Virus record (IMG/VR): IMGVR_UViG_3300013094_000277
Coordinates: 1-23,791 of that record
Reading direction: 5' to 3' (one strand)
Source of the DNA: a virus
Length of the DNA: 23,791 nt
This document shows, in pieces, positions 16,511-23,510 of the stretch. The position numbers were made by a program, and so were the translations under genes. Under the pieces are notes generated by a model. The model was not told where the DNA came from and made no database searches. It saw nothing but the letters and a program-made list of their open reading frames with translations. Position 1 is the first letter of the stretch; each line of letters starts with the position of its first letter.

Positions 16511-17325
16511 GAGTTATCAAACTCCACGGCGATTTCAGTAGCTGCTGAGCAATTTGAGCAGGTCACGGGCTGAGTGGGCACAGCAAATGCCTTGGTATTT
16601 TGTTCGGCTACTGCTTTGATTGCGTCAAACACTGTGGCATCGGCATTGTCTAGCCACTCTAGGATAAACTTCTGTTCGGTCACATTCATATTGCCAGTTT
16701 CTACACTTTCCACAGACATCTTGTAAATTTCATTCTGCATGTTGGCCAGTTCGGAGTAGAGCTGTTTTAGCTGTATGTCCTGCTCTTCTGTAAGTTCTTG
16801 ATTCTGTGATATTCGGATCAACTGTGCTGCCTGCTGCTGGATCTTGAAGCTTTTAATGGCAAGCTCACTGATCTGACGATAGTTAAGTGGTTTTAATTTG
16901 ACAGTTAACTGATCTAGATCCACGGTGTTGACATAGTTCTGACCAGCATAGTAGTCAATAATTTTGACCAAATCTAGTTCATATTCGTTTTCTGTAGAGC
17001 AGGCACTACAAGTGTGTGCTACAGTCATAGCACTGCCATAGGTGGCAATGCGTATAGCCACCAGCAAGAGATTGGTGTCAATAGTGCTGATGTCCCAACC
17101 GTCTTTGATACTAGGGCAACAGCTTTCCATGATCTTGACCACACTTTCACCGCTGAGCAGGGCATCTGGAGTTTTGGCCATGATTTCATCCATGCCAGTC
17201 ATACCGTAGATAGGCAGTTTATTCGCATCGCCCTGTATAGTACCGGGCTTGGTAAAGATGCCCTTGCTGGGCAATTTGATATAGATCTTTGGCTGTCTAA
17301 AATATTGTTGTAGTGGATTAGTCAT
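16489..17325 (-). CDS. 26: Baseplate hub assembly protein gp26-like / tail chaperone
   Basis: 278 residues against 208 in T4. The N-terminus has the family block QPKIYIKLPSKGIF, LPIYGMTGMDEIMAKTPDALLSGESVV, a Cys-Cys-Pro element and LLLVAIRIATYGSAM. Two Cys pairs, CSAC (106-109) and CSNC (256-259), would bind zinc together. Between them, about 145-215, is a helical, Gln/Glu-rich region. T4 gp26 is needed for hub assembly together with gp28 and gp51. The position next to, though divergent from, a tape-measure gene fits a tail-assembly chaperone. The final codons include the slip site of a likely -1 frameshift, after Phe275, so two products are expected: the 278-residue form and a 352-residue extended form. 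A perfect late promoter and a GGGAG ribosome site precede the start. Confidence 0.88.
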   Translation of the reverse strand: MTNPLQQYFRQPKIYIKLPSKGIFTKPGTIQGDANKLPIYGMTGMDEIMAKTPDALLSGESVVKIMESCCPSIKDGWDISTIDTNLLLVAIRIATYGSAMTVAHTCSACSTENEYELDLVKIIDYYAGQNYVNTVDLDQLTVKLKPLNYRQISELAIKSFKIQQQAAQLIRISQNQELTEEQDIQLKQLYSELANMQNEIYKMSVESVETGNMNVTEQKFILEWLDNADATVFDAIKAVAEQNTKAFAVPTQPVTCSNCSAATEIAVEFDNSNFFAKA

Positions 17326-17345
17326 AGGGACTCCCTGTAGTCGTG

Positions 17346-17353
17346 TATTTATA
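17346..17353 (-). promoter_or_regulatory. T4-type late promoter of gene 26
   Basis: The minus strand reads TATAAATA, an exact match to the late consensus, 20 bases upstream of the gene 26 ATG. Transcription would begin near 17340, with GGGAG at 17331-17335 in the short leader. Confidence 0.85.
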
Positions 17354-17393
17354 TGCGCACTTTTTAGGTATTTTTATTTTGGCTCGTGTGTCT

Positions 17394-17401
17394 GATAAAT
17401 A
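17394..17401 (+). promoter_or_regulatory. Late-promoter-like site, almost leaderless
   Basis: GATAAATA matches TATAAATA at 7 of 8 bases. By T4 spacing (last A at -6) transcription would begin near 17407, three bases before the ATG at 17410. No ribosome site would fit in such a leader. Confidence 0.5.
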
Positions 17402-17409
17402 TATCATCT

Positions 17410-18441
17410 ATGAAAATCCTAGACATCATCTCCGAACGTGCCGCAGTACCTCCAGGTAGTTTAGCTGCCAGAGCCGCTGCCAGAAATGCACCATCTGCTG
17501 CACCTGCCGCGGCAGACGAAGTTAATGCTAAATCAATGAACTTTTTCCAACGAGTACAGGCTCGTGCCACAGCGGCCAAGACAAAGGCACCGGATATCAT
17601 TGACAAATGGAAGGGCACTATTGGTTTCTGGGCCAAGGTCCTATGGGCATTAGGTGTGTTGGATTCAGCAGGCACATTGGTTTGGAATCTACACAACGCT
17701 GAAGAAGAATACAAAAACGATCCTACTATAACTGAAGAAGATTTCAAACACTACAGAGAACTTTACTTTGGTCAGTTTACAGCAGCTATTCTATTGCCAG
17801 CACTGGCCAGTAGATTGCGAATTGCCAGTGTAGTTAATGGAGTAGTTGAATTGATTGTGTATGTAGTCACCGGTGGCGGAGCAGTTGCAGCGGCTGTAGG
17901 CAGCGGTGGACTTGCTGCTGCACCTGCTCTTGCTGGATTATTTGCAGAACAGGCATTTTTCACTGCTTTATCTGTATGGTTAGGGTCACCCGCAGCACAG
18001 GGATGGATTGCTGGACATCTAGTTAAACCATTAATCTATGTTGGTTATGTACCAGAAGCCATCTGGAGTGAACTGTACAAACAGGTTACAGGTACTGATG
18101 TTTATAAAGATGCTGGTGAAAAGAAAGCTGCTGTAACAAAAGACAAAGCAGCCAAAGGTGATCCAGCAGCTCAATCTCAGATTGCTAGCACTAGCGCAGC
18201 AGCCGCCGCTGATGCAAATCAAGTTAAAGTAGCTGGTATGGTTATAACTAATGCAGATGGCACACCAAATATGAATGCTATCAATTCTCCCGTAATTCAA
18301 CAGTTTATTCAAAATTATCCAGATGCTAAACAAAAAGTTGATGCTGTTTTAGCACGTGGTCAATCTAAAACATCAACTACATCATCTGCAAGTGATACTG
18401 AACCTAGCAGATTTGACAAAGCAAACAATCCTTACTACTAA
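17410..18441 (+). CDS. Unknown hydrophobic, Ala-rich protein with capsid-targeting-like N-terminus
   Basis: 343 residues from the ATG at 17410; a GTG at 17386 is in frame but lies upstream of the likely transcription start. The first residues, MKILDIISERA, resemble the capsid-targeting peptide of T4 internal proteins (MKTYQEFIAEA) and contain an Ile-x-Glu that fits the gp21 protease rule. An Ala-rich linker follows (about 15-40). Residues of about 72-93 (IGFWAKVLWALGVLDSAGTLVW) and about 123-195 are strongly hydrophobic, enough for two to four membrane segments, with Gly/Ala-rich turns. The C-terminal 120 residues are Ala, Lys and Ser/Thr-rich and look flexible. I recognise no family. It may be an internal or ejected protein acting on the host membrane, or a tail-lumen protein, given the tape-measure gene next to it. 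Confidence 0.88.
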   Translation: MKILDIISERAAVPPGSLAARAAARNAPSAAPAAADEVNAKSMNFFQRVQARATAAKTKAPDIIDKWKGTIGFWAKVLWALGVLDSAGTLVWNLHNAEEEYKNDPTITEEDFKHYRELYFGQFTAAILLPALASRLRIASVVNGVVELIVYVVTGGGAVAAAVGSGGLAAAPALAGLFAEQAFFTALSVWLGSPAAQGWIAGHLVKPLIYVGYVPEAIWSELYKQVTGTDVYKDAGEKKAAVTKDKAAKGDPAAQSQIASTSAAAAADANQVKVAGMVITNADGTPNMNAINSPVIQQFIQNYPDAKQKVDAVLARGQSKTSTTSSASDTEPSRFDKANNPYY

Positions 18442-18469
18442 AATCAAAATATACACACTTTATTAATCC

Positions 18470-18477
18470 TATAAATA
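18470..18477 (+). promoter_or_regulatory. T4-type late promoter of the tape-measure gene
   Basis: TATAAATA, an exact consensus match, 23 bases before the ATG at 18501. The start point would be near 18483, and an AGGA site lies at 18490-18493 with a run of T after it. Confidence 0.85.
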
Positions 18478-18500
18478 TATTATATTTCTAGGATTTTTTT

Positions 18501-20519
18501 ATGGCCGATCCAGGTTCAAGACCACTAACTGACGACGAAATGCGTCGACAAGCCGAGATAACGGCCAAAGTATTCAAAGCAAATGGTATTGGTTTAGGCG
18601 GTGCCGCTGGCGGAGGAGTCAATAGCTTTATCAGCGGTTTTGGGGGAGTAACTGCAAGTCTTGACTCTGCAGCAAAACCTTTAGAAATAGGTCTTAGAAC
18701 AGCCGGCGCCGGCGCCGCAGAAGCAGCTTTAGTGTTTAACGGCCTTAAAACTGCCATTCATGATAATTTAGGTACTTGGAGAGAACTCAGCAAAGCTGGC
18801 ATGAATTTTGACAATGATATTGTGTCAATGGCTACTGCTGCCGCAGCATCGAGACTTAGTCTTCAAGAATATGCAAGTTTAATAAAAGAAAACGGTGCCA
18901 GTCTTGCATTTTTAGGCGGCAGTGTTGCTGATGGTACTAAGGCATTTGCTAGACTAAGTGCCAGAATGTTTGATTTTGATAGTGCTACAGGTCTAGCAAC
19001 ACAAAAATTGCAAGAGATGGGATTTAGAAATGATGATCTAAATGAAATTCTTGCAGTAAGTTTAGCTATTAATAGATCATCCCTAGGTGAAGGACAAGCC
19101 GCTGACGATGCCGCTATTTCATCAGCACAACGTCTTGCACTTGAAATGGATAAGGTGGCTAAACTAACCGGACTAAGTCGTGAAAAGCAAGTAGAAGAAC
19201 TTAAAAAAGCAGAGTTAGATTCTCAGATACAAGCAAGATTTAAATTAATTGAGTTAACTGAAGGTAAAGACGCTGCCGACGCTGCTAGAGAACAATATAA
19301 GAAAAATATCTTAATTGCAGAAAGTCAAGGACCTGCTGTACTAACCGCCTATAAGGACATGGTTGCTAACAATGGCGCTGTAACTCTTAAAGAAAGTGCT
19401 CAGGCTATTACACTTTTAAATCAGCAAGGAGAGGGAGTACAAAATTTAGCCACAGCAACTCTTAAAGGCAATGCTGAACTAGGCGCCCAAGCTCAACGTC
19501 AGATGATTGAAGGTGCTAGACAAAATGATAGTAATATTGAAATATTGCAAGCTCGTACCTTAGGTAGTATTGCTAAAGTAAATGACACCTTTGCACCAAC
19601 CTTCCAAGCAACTAAGACAATAGTAGATAGCATGAATTCTATTGCTCAGGAAGCAAAATTTAAAGGCAAAAGCGAAGACGAAATTTATGCTGAGGCTGTG
19701 CGTAGAGCCAGTGTTAGAGAACCCACAGCGGGATCAGGAAGTACTGCGGCAATTATAGCTGTACAAAATAAGTACAACGACATACTTGCTACGGCTATGC
19801 GAGGAGTAGCAACACCTTTAAATGAAAAGATTGCGCCAACGTTATCTGCTATGGCTGACAAATATCTAGGCAGACGTACTCCCGCAGCAGACGCTAAACG
19901 AGATACAGAATCAACTGTTAGAGGAACACAAGGCAAAGGAACTAATGAGCCTGTACCTGGTGAAAGCACAGCCGATGCTGTTAAACGACAAATACAGGGC
20001 ATGCGATATACTAGTGCGACAGGCGACATACTGGGAGAAATTGGTAACAAAATTGGTCAGATTGCTAACATGACCGTGGGTACTGTAACTTCATTAACCA
20101 TTGACGGTAAAGGAATTAAAGGCGAAGCAGAAGGATCTAAAGATGTGTGGGGTTCATGGTTCGGAGGTCCTAGCGGTCTAGCCAATATTCGTGAGAATGG
20201 TCCTGAAGCTGTTGTACCGTTTGCCAAGATTAACGAATTTGTCAACGACATGCGGGGTAAAATACCCAGTGCTGGTCCAGATTTATCAGGAGTATCTAGT
20301 CAGCTTAGCCAATTATTACCGCAGGCTCAAGCAGCAATTCCTAATGTATCTAATGTGTTTTCTGGAAATCAAGGCGCAACCTTATCTGACGTGGTAGAGT
20401 CCCTAGATAAGTTAAATAAGTCTAACGGAATGATGATATCATATTTGGAAACTATTAGCAACTACAGTGGCAAGCAGGTAAAAGCTACTCGTGGTATGTC
20501 AAATAATAGATTCGATTGA
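18501..20519 (+). CDS. Probable tail tape-measure protein (gp29 counterpart)
   Basis: 672 residues, mostly Ala-rich helix. The N-terminal third is Gly/Ala-rich with hydrophobic stretches around 30-85. A long helical region (about 95-420) with many Glu, Lys and Gln follows. Near residues 558-575 is SGLANIRENGPEAVVPFAK, the 'GPEA(V/I)VP' motif common near the ends of tail tape-measure proteins. The last ~50 residues (LDKLNKSNGMMISYLETI) are the usual short terminal helix. T4 gp29, the ruler that fixes tail length and forms part of the hub, has 590 residues. Its neighbours agree: the gp26/frameshift chaperone lies upstream on the other strand and the portal downstream. The identity rests on composition, the GPEA motif and context, not on a full-length match to T4 gp29. 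Confidence 0.75.
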   Translation: MADPGSRPLTDDEMRRQAEITAKVFKANGIGLGGAAGGGVNSFISGFGGVTASLDSAAKPLEIGLRTAGAGAAEAALVFNGLKTAIHDNLGTWRELSKAGMNFDNDIVSMATAAAASRLSLQEYASLIKENGASLAFLGGSVADGTKAFARLSARMFDFDSATGLATQKLQEMGFRNDDLNEILAVSLAINRSSLGEGQAADDAAISSAQRLALEMDKVAKLTGLSREKQVEELKKAELDSQIQARFKLIELTEGKDAADAAREQYKKNILIAESQGPAVLTAYKDMVANNGAVTLKESAQAITLLNQQGEGVQNLATATLKGNAELGAQAQRQMIEGARQNDSNIEILQARTLGSIAKVNDTFAPTFQATKTIVDSMNSIAQEAKFKGKSEDEIYAEAVRRASVREPTAGSGSTAAIIAVQNKYNDILATAMRGVATPLNEKIAPTLSAMADKYLGRRTPAADAKRDTESTVRGTQGKGTNEPVPGESTADAVKRQIQGMRYTSATGDILGEIGNKIGQIANMTVGTVTSLTIDGKGIKGEAEGSKDVWGSWFGGPSGLANIRENGPEAVVPFAKINEFVNDMRGKIPSAGPDLSGVSSQLSQLLPQAQAAIPNVSNVFSGNQGATLSDVVESLDKLNKSNGMMISYLETISNYSGKQVKATRGMSNNRFD

Positions 20520-20535
20520 TAGATAAGGATAAACA

Positions 20536-22287
20536 ATGAGCTGGAAAAAGTACTTCACGCCAGTACCTGTAAATGGACAAAACCTAGGACCAATTAGTGG
20601 TCAAAATTCGGGTACACGTCCTGGACCAGCTAGAGCCAACTATTCTAGCTATTTGCCTGATGTTTACTCAGGCAGTCCTAATCGACTAGAACGCTATCAG
20701 CAATATGAAGTTATGGATAGTGATCCGGAAGTTAATGCGGCCTTAGATATCCTTGCAGAATTCTGCACACAAAAATTAAAAGATTCAAAAAGCGCCTTTT
20801 CAGTCAAGTGGCGAAACAAAGCTACTAACGCTGAAGTTAAGATTCTAGGTGAATACCTACAGCAGTGGAACAAACTACAGCAGTTTGACACACGTATATT
20901 CCGTATTGTACGTAATGTATTCAAATACGGCGATGCTTTCTTTATCCGTGATCCTGAAAATCAAAAATGGAACTATATTGATTCTAGCAATTTAGTCAAG
21001 ATCATTGTTAACGAAAGTGAAGGTAAGAAACCTGAGCAGTATGTGGTCAAGGATCTAGCACCTAACTTTATTAATCTAGTGGCCACACAGATAACACCTA
21101 ATATTAATCCTCGACAAACCGGAGGCGGTCCTGTACCTGCCAGCGGATATCTAGGACAAGGTGCTAGCCAACAGGGCTCAACAGGTGGCGGAAGTACTTC
21201 AAGCAGTAACCGTTTTGGCCTGCAGATGAAAGAAGATGCTATTGATGCCAAACACATGGTGCACCTAAGTTTATCAGAAGGATTAGATCAAAATTTCCCA
21301 TTTGGCAACAGTCTACTAGAAAACGTATTCAAAGTCTACAAGCAAAAAGAACTATTAGAAGATGCTATCCTAATCTATCGTATACAACGTGCTCCAGAGC
21401 GCAGAGTATTCAGTATTGACGTAGGTAATATGCCCAGCCACCTTGCTATGGCATTTGTGGAACGTGTTAAAAATGAAATACATCAACGCCGCATTCCATC
21501 GCAAACTGGTGGTGGACAGAATGTTATAGACAGTGCGTACAATCCGTTGAGTATTAACGAAGACTACTACTTCCCTAAGACAGCAGATGGTAAAGGATCA
21601 GATGTTAAGATCCTAGAAGGCGGTAAAAACATTGGCGAAATTGACGACCTACGCTACTTTACCAACAAACTATTCCGTGGCTTACGTATTCCTTCAAGCT
21701 ATTTGCCCACAGGACAAGAAGATAGTCAAGCAAGTTTTAATGATGGTCGTGTAGGCACAGCATATATTCAAGAATTGCGTTTTAACAAGTATTGTGAACG
21801 CTTGCAGTCTATGCTTACTGAAGTATTTGACCAAGAATTCAAGATGTTTATGTACTCAAAAGGCATGAACATTGACAGCAATCTATTTGAATTACAGTTT
21901 AATCCACCAATGAACTTTGCAAGTTCACGTCAAGCAACCATTGATGCAGAGCGTATTAACACATTTAATACAATTCAAGCAGTTCCTTACATGAGTAAAC
22001 GCTTTGCCGCTAAACGTTTCTTAGGGTTAACTGACGAAGAAGTAGCGGAAAACGAACGTTTATGGGCAGAAGAAAACGGCAAAGGTCAACCTAATAACAC
22101 TGATGCTGCTGGCGAACTACGTTCAGCAGGATTATCAGCAGCAGGTATGGATGCCGATATGGCAGACGCTAGTGATATGTCAGCACCTGAAGATATTGTT
22201 AACGATCTTGAATCAAATCCTGAAGCAGGCATAGGAGGCGGTGCAGCCGCAGCTCCTGCAGGCCAACCTCCAACACCAGTAGCATAA
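20536..22287 (+). CDS. 20: Portal vertex protein gp20
   Basis: 583 residues against 524 in T4. It has the gp20 hallmarks: RLERYQQYEVMDSDPEVNAALDILAEF near residues 50-77, VRNVFKYGDAFFIRDP near 125-140, LLEDAILIYRIQRAPERRVFSIDVGN near 270-300, NEIHQRRIPSQ and a block around GSDVKILEGGKNIGEIDDLRYF followed by LFRGLRIPSSYL. The dodecamer forms the DNA gateway of the capsid, is the seed for prohead assembly and binds terminase and neck. Residues of about 195-220 are a Gly/Ser-rich insert, and the last ~60 residues are Ala/Gly/Pro-rich and likely flexible. An AAGGA site at 20525-20529 lies seven bases before the start, 16 bases after the tape-measure stop. Confidence 0.96.
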   Translation: MSWKKYFTPVPVNGQNLGPISGQNSGTRPGPARANYSSYLPDVYSGSPNRLERYQQYEVMDSDPEVNAALDILAEFCTQKLKDSKSAFSVKWRNKATNAEVKILGEYLQQWNKLQQFDTRIFRIVRNVFKYGDAFFIRDPENQKWNYIDSSNLVKIIVNESEGKKPEQYVVKDLAPNFINLVATQITPNINPRQTGGGPVPASGYLGQGASQQGSTGGGSTSSSNRFGLQMKEDAIDAKHMVHLSLSEGLDQNFPFGNSLLENVFKVYKQKELLEDAILIYRIQRAPERRVFSIDVGNMPSHLAMAFVERVKNEIHQRRIPSQTGGGQNVIDSAYNPLSINEDYYFPKTADGKGSDVKILEGGKNIGEIDDLRYFTNKLFRGLRIPSSYLPTGQEDSQASFNDGRVGTAYIQELRFNKYCERLQSMLTEVFDQEFKMFMYSKGMNIDSNLFELQFNPPMNFASSRQATIDAERINTFNTIQAVPYMSKRFAAKRFLGLTDEEVAENERLWAEENGKGQPNNTDAAGELRSAGLSAAGMDADMADASDMSAPEDIVNDLESNPEAGIGGGAAAAPAGQPPTPVA

Positions 22288-22290
22288 ATA
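22283..22290 (+). promoter_or_regulatory. Late-promoter-like site overlapping the gp20 stop
   Basis: CATAAATA matches the late consensus at 7 of 8 bases and includes the gp20 TAA. By T4 spacing the start point would be at about 22296, the A of the next gene's ATG. Part of the match is imposed by the stop codon, so confidence is limited. Confidence 0.4.
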
Positions 22291-22295
22291 TCTAC

Positions 22296-22535
22296 ATGAT
22301 ATTGAGAGAATTGTTTTACATCGATGCAGATACACGTAATGTAGCTAATGATCTACGCTACGACGCTTCTCGTGACGATTCTCAAATGCACAGAACCGAT
22401 ACACGCAAGACTAGATTAACTCTAGGTCAAATAAACGAATTAAGAAAAAGCAGTGAAGCCCACATTTTAGAACAGGAAAATGAACTAGCATTTATACATT
22501 CAATGTACGCTGTGCCTCCGCCTGCCCCACAATAG
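22296..22535 (+). CDS. Small protein between gp20 and the prohead-core gene, unknown
   Basis: 79 residues, starting MILRELFYIDADTRNVANDL and continuing with RYDASRDDSQMHRTDTRKTRLTLGQINELRK, a charged helix and a Pro-rich end (YAVPPPAPQ). Similar small proteins with 'RYDASRD' and 'DTRKTRLTL.QIN.LR' are, as I recall, found after the portal in aquatic T4-like phages. In T4 the equivalent place is between 20 and 67/68, so a prohead assembly role is likely. Leu3-Arg4-Glu5 would fit the gp21 cleavage rule, which is weak evidence. There is no clear ribosome site; the start follows the gp20 stop by eight bases and coincides with a possible late transcription start. Confidence 0.8.
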   Translation: MILRELFYIDADTRNVANDLRYDASRDDSQMHRTDTRKTRLTLGQINELRKSSEAHILEQENELAFIHSMYAVPPPAPQ

Positions 22536-22548
22536 ACAAAAATTTGTC
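22535..22548. other. Palindrome GACAAA-AA-TTTGTC
   Basis: A perfect 6-bp inverted repeat beginning in the last base of the preceding stop codon. It is followed on the plus strand by A, not T, so it is not a standard terminator for that strand. Confidence 0.35.
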
Positions 22549-22574
22549 AAAAAAGACTAATTTTGCTATATAAG

Positions 22575-22599
22575 TACACTATTTTTTAACAATAGTGTA
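22575..22599. promoter_or_regulatory. 9-bp inverted repeat overlapping a late-promoter-like site
   Basis: TACACTATT (22575-22583) and AATAGTGTA (22591-22599) form a perfect 9-bp stem with a seven-base loop. Its right arm overlaps the TGTAAATA element at 22596-22603, so it could be an operator or an RNA hairpin ending the gp20 transcript (without a T run). Confidence 0.45.
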
Positions 22600-22603
22600 A
22601 ATA
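22596..22603 (+). promoter_or_regulatory. Late-promoter-like site of the prohead-core gene
   Basis: TGTAAATA is a 7/8 match to TATAAATA. Transcription would begin near 22609, giving a leader of about 36 bases with a strong AGGAG site (22633-22637) seven bases before the ATG at 22645. Confidence 0.5.
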
Positions 22604-22644
22604 TATTACAGCCTTGTATCATATCAAACCACAGGAGAATTAAC

Positions 22645-23490
22645 ATGACTGACCGCGCTCAATTTGAAGCCATGCTAGAAGCACTGATCAACGACGATCA
22701 AGATGCAGCAAAAGAAATATTCCACAACATCGTTGTTGGAAAATCACGTGAAATTTACGAAGAATTATTAGAGTCTGACTTTAGCCAAGATTCTGGAAAT
22801 CCTTATCAAAAGAATGAGGAAGCAGAGGAAGAAGAGACTGCAGACAACGCACCTGCCGCCGAAGAAGAAGAAGGCGAAGAAGAAGAAGGTGAAGAAGAAG
22901 GCGGTGAAGAGGAAGAAGGCGAAGAAGAAGAAGGCGAAGAAGAAGGTGGAGAGGAAGAAGAAAGCGGTGAAGATATTGAAGATCGCGTAATGGACCTTGA
23001 AGATGCCATAGAAGACCTTAAAGCTGAATTTGAACAATTATTAGCTGGCGAAGAGCATGAAGAAGAGCAAGAGCCAGGAATCCACGGTGACGGCATGCCA
23101 ATGCACGATATCGAAGCTGATATGGATGCTGAAGAAGAGCCAATGGACGAACTACAGCACATGATGGAATATGTTAACAAAGTTGGTAACCCTCAACACG
23201 GTGACAACGGTGCTAACACTAAGTCAACAGTAGCTGGTGAAAACAACATGGGTGGTACAGCAGCTAATATCGCTCAAAGTTTTTCAACAGAGAAAGGCGG
23301 CACAGAAGGCGGTTTAGCCAAACCTAAAGCAGGTGACTTAACAGCTGGTCTAAATGTACACAACCGTCCAGGTAGTGATGCAGGTAAGTCAGCGTTCAAG
23401 AAGAAAGAACCTGGCCACGGTGCTGAGAAAGCTGGTGCAAAAGAAACTGCTGATAACAAAGTAAGTACTTTAAAGCCATTAAAGAAATAA
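22645..23490 (+). CDS. 67: Acidic prohead-core protein, gp67-like
   Basis: 281 residues. The first ~50, MTDRAQFEAMLEALINDD then AAKEIFHNIVVGKSREIYEELL, match the pattern of the T4 gp67 N-terminus (short helices with a 'D..AA...F....A..R.I....' spacing). A very acidic tract of Glu and Gly (residues about 73-107), a short coiled coil (EDIEDRVMDLEDAIEDLKAEFEQLL) and a second acidic part follow. The last 100 residues are Gly, Lys, Asn and Thr-rich and turn basic at the end (TLKPLKK). Gp67 is a scaffold component of the prohead that gp21 degrades during maturation. T4 gp67 has only 80 residues, so this protein is much longer, and fusion with a gp68 or gp22-like part cannot be excluded. The place between portal and gp21 agrees. 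Confidence 0.75.
   Translation: MTDRAQFEAMLEALINDDQDAAKEIFHNIVVGKSREIYEELLESDFSQDSGNPYQKNEEAEEEETADNAPAAEEEEGEEEEGEEEGGEEEEGEEEEGEEEGGEEEESGEDIEDRVMDLEDAIEDLKAEFEQLLAGEEHEEEQEPGIHGDGMPMHDIEADMDAEEEPMDELQHMMEYVNKVGNPQHGDNGANTKSTVAGENNMGGTAANIAQSFSTEKGGTEGGLAKPKAGDLTAGLNVHNRPGSDAGKSAFKKKEPGHGAEKAGAKETADNKVSTLKPLKK
22861..22965 (+). repeat. Two 45-base tandem copies encoding a Glu/Gly unit
   Basis: The 15-residue unit EEEEGEEEEGEEEGG is encoded twice, at 22861-22905 and 22906-22950, and a partial third copy (EEEES) follows to 22965. The two full copies differ at four bases, all third codon positions that keep the amino acid. Confidence 0.9.
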
Positions 23491-23510
23491 AAAGAGACTA
23501 AACTAAAAAT

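Noticed and set aside
17386-17409. GTG at 17386 as the start of the hydrophobic protein
   Set aside because: It lies upstream of the likely late transcription start and has no ribosome site; the ATG at 17410 also restores the targeting-like N-terminus.
22768-23180. Minus-strand frames rich in Phe or Ser opposite the acidic gene
   Set aside because: They are mirror images of the GAA/GAG repeats of the gp67-like gene, with low-complexity sequence and no ribosome site.
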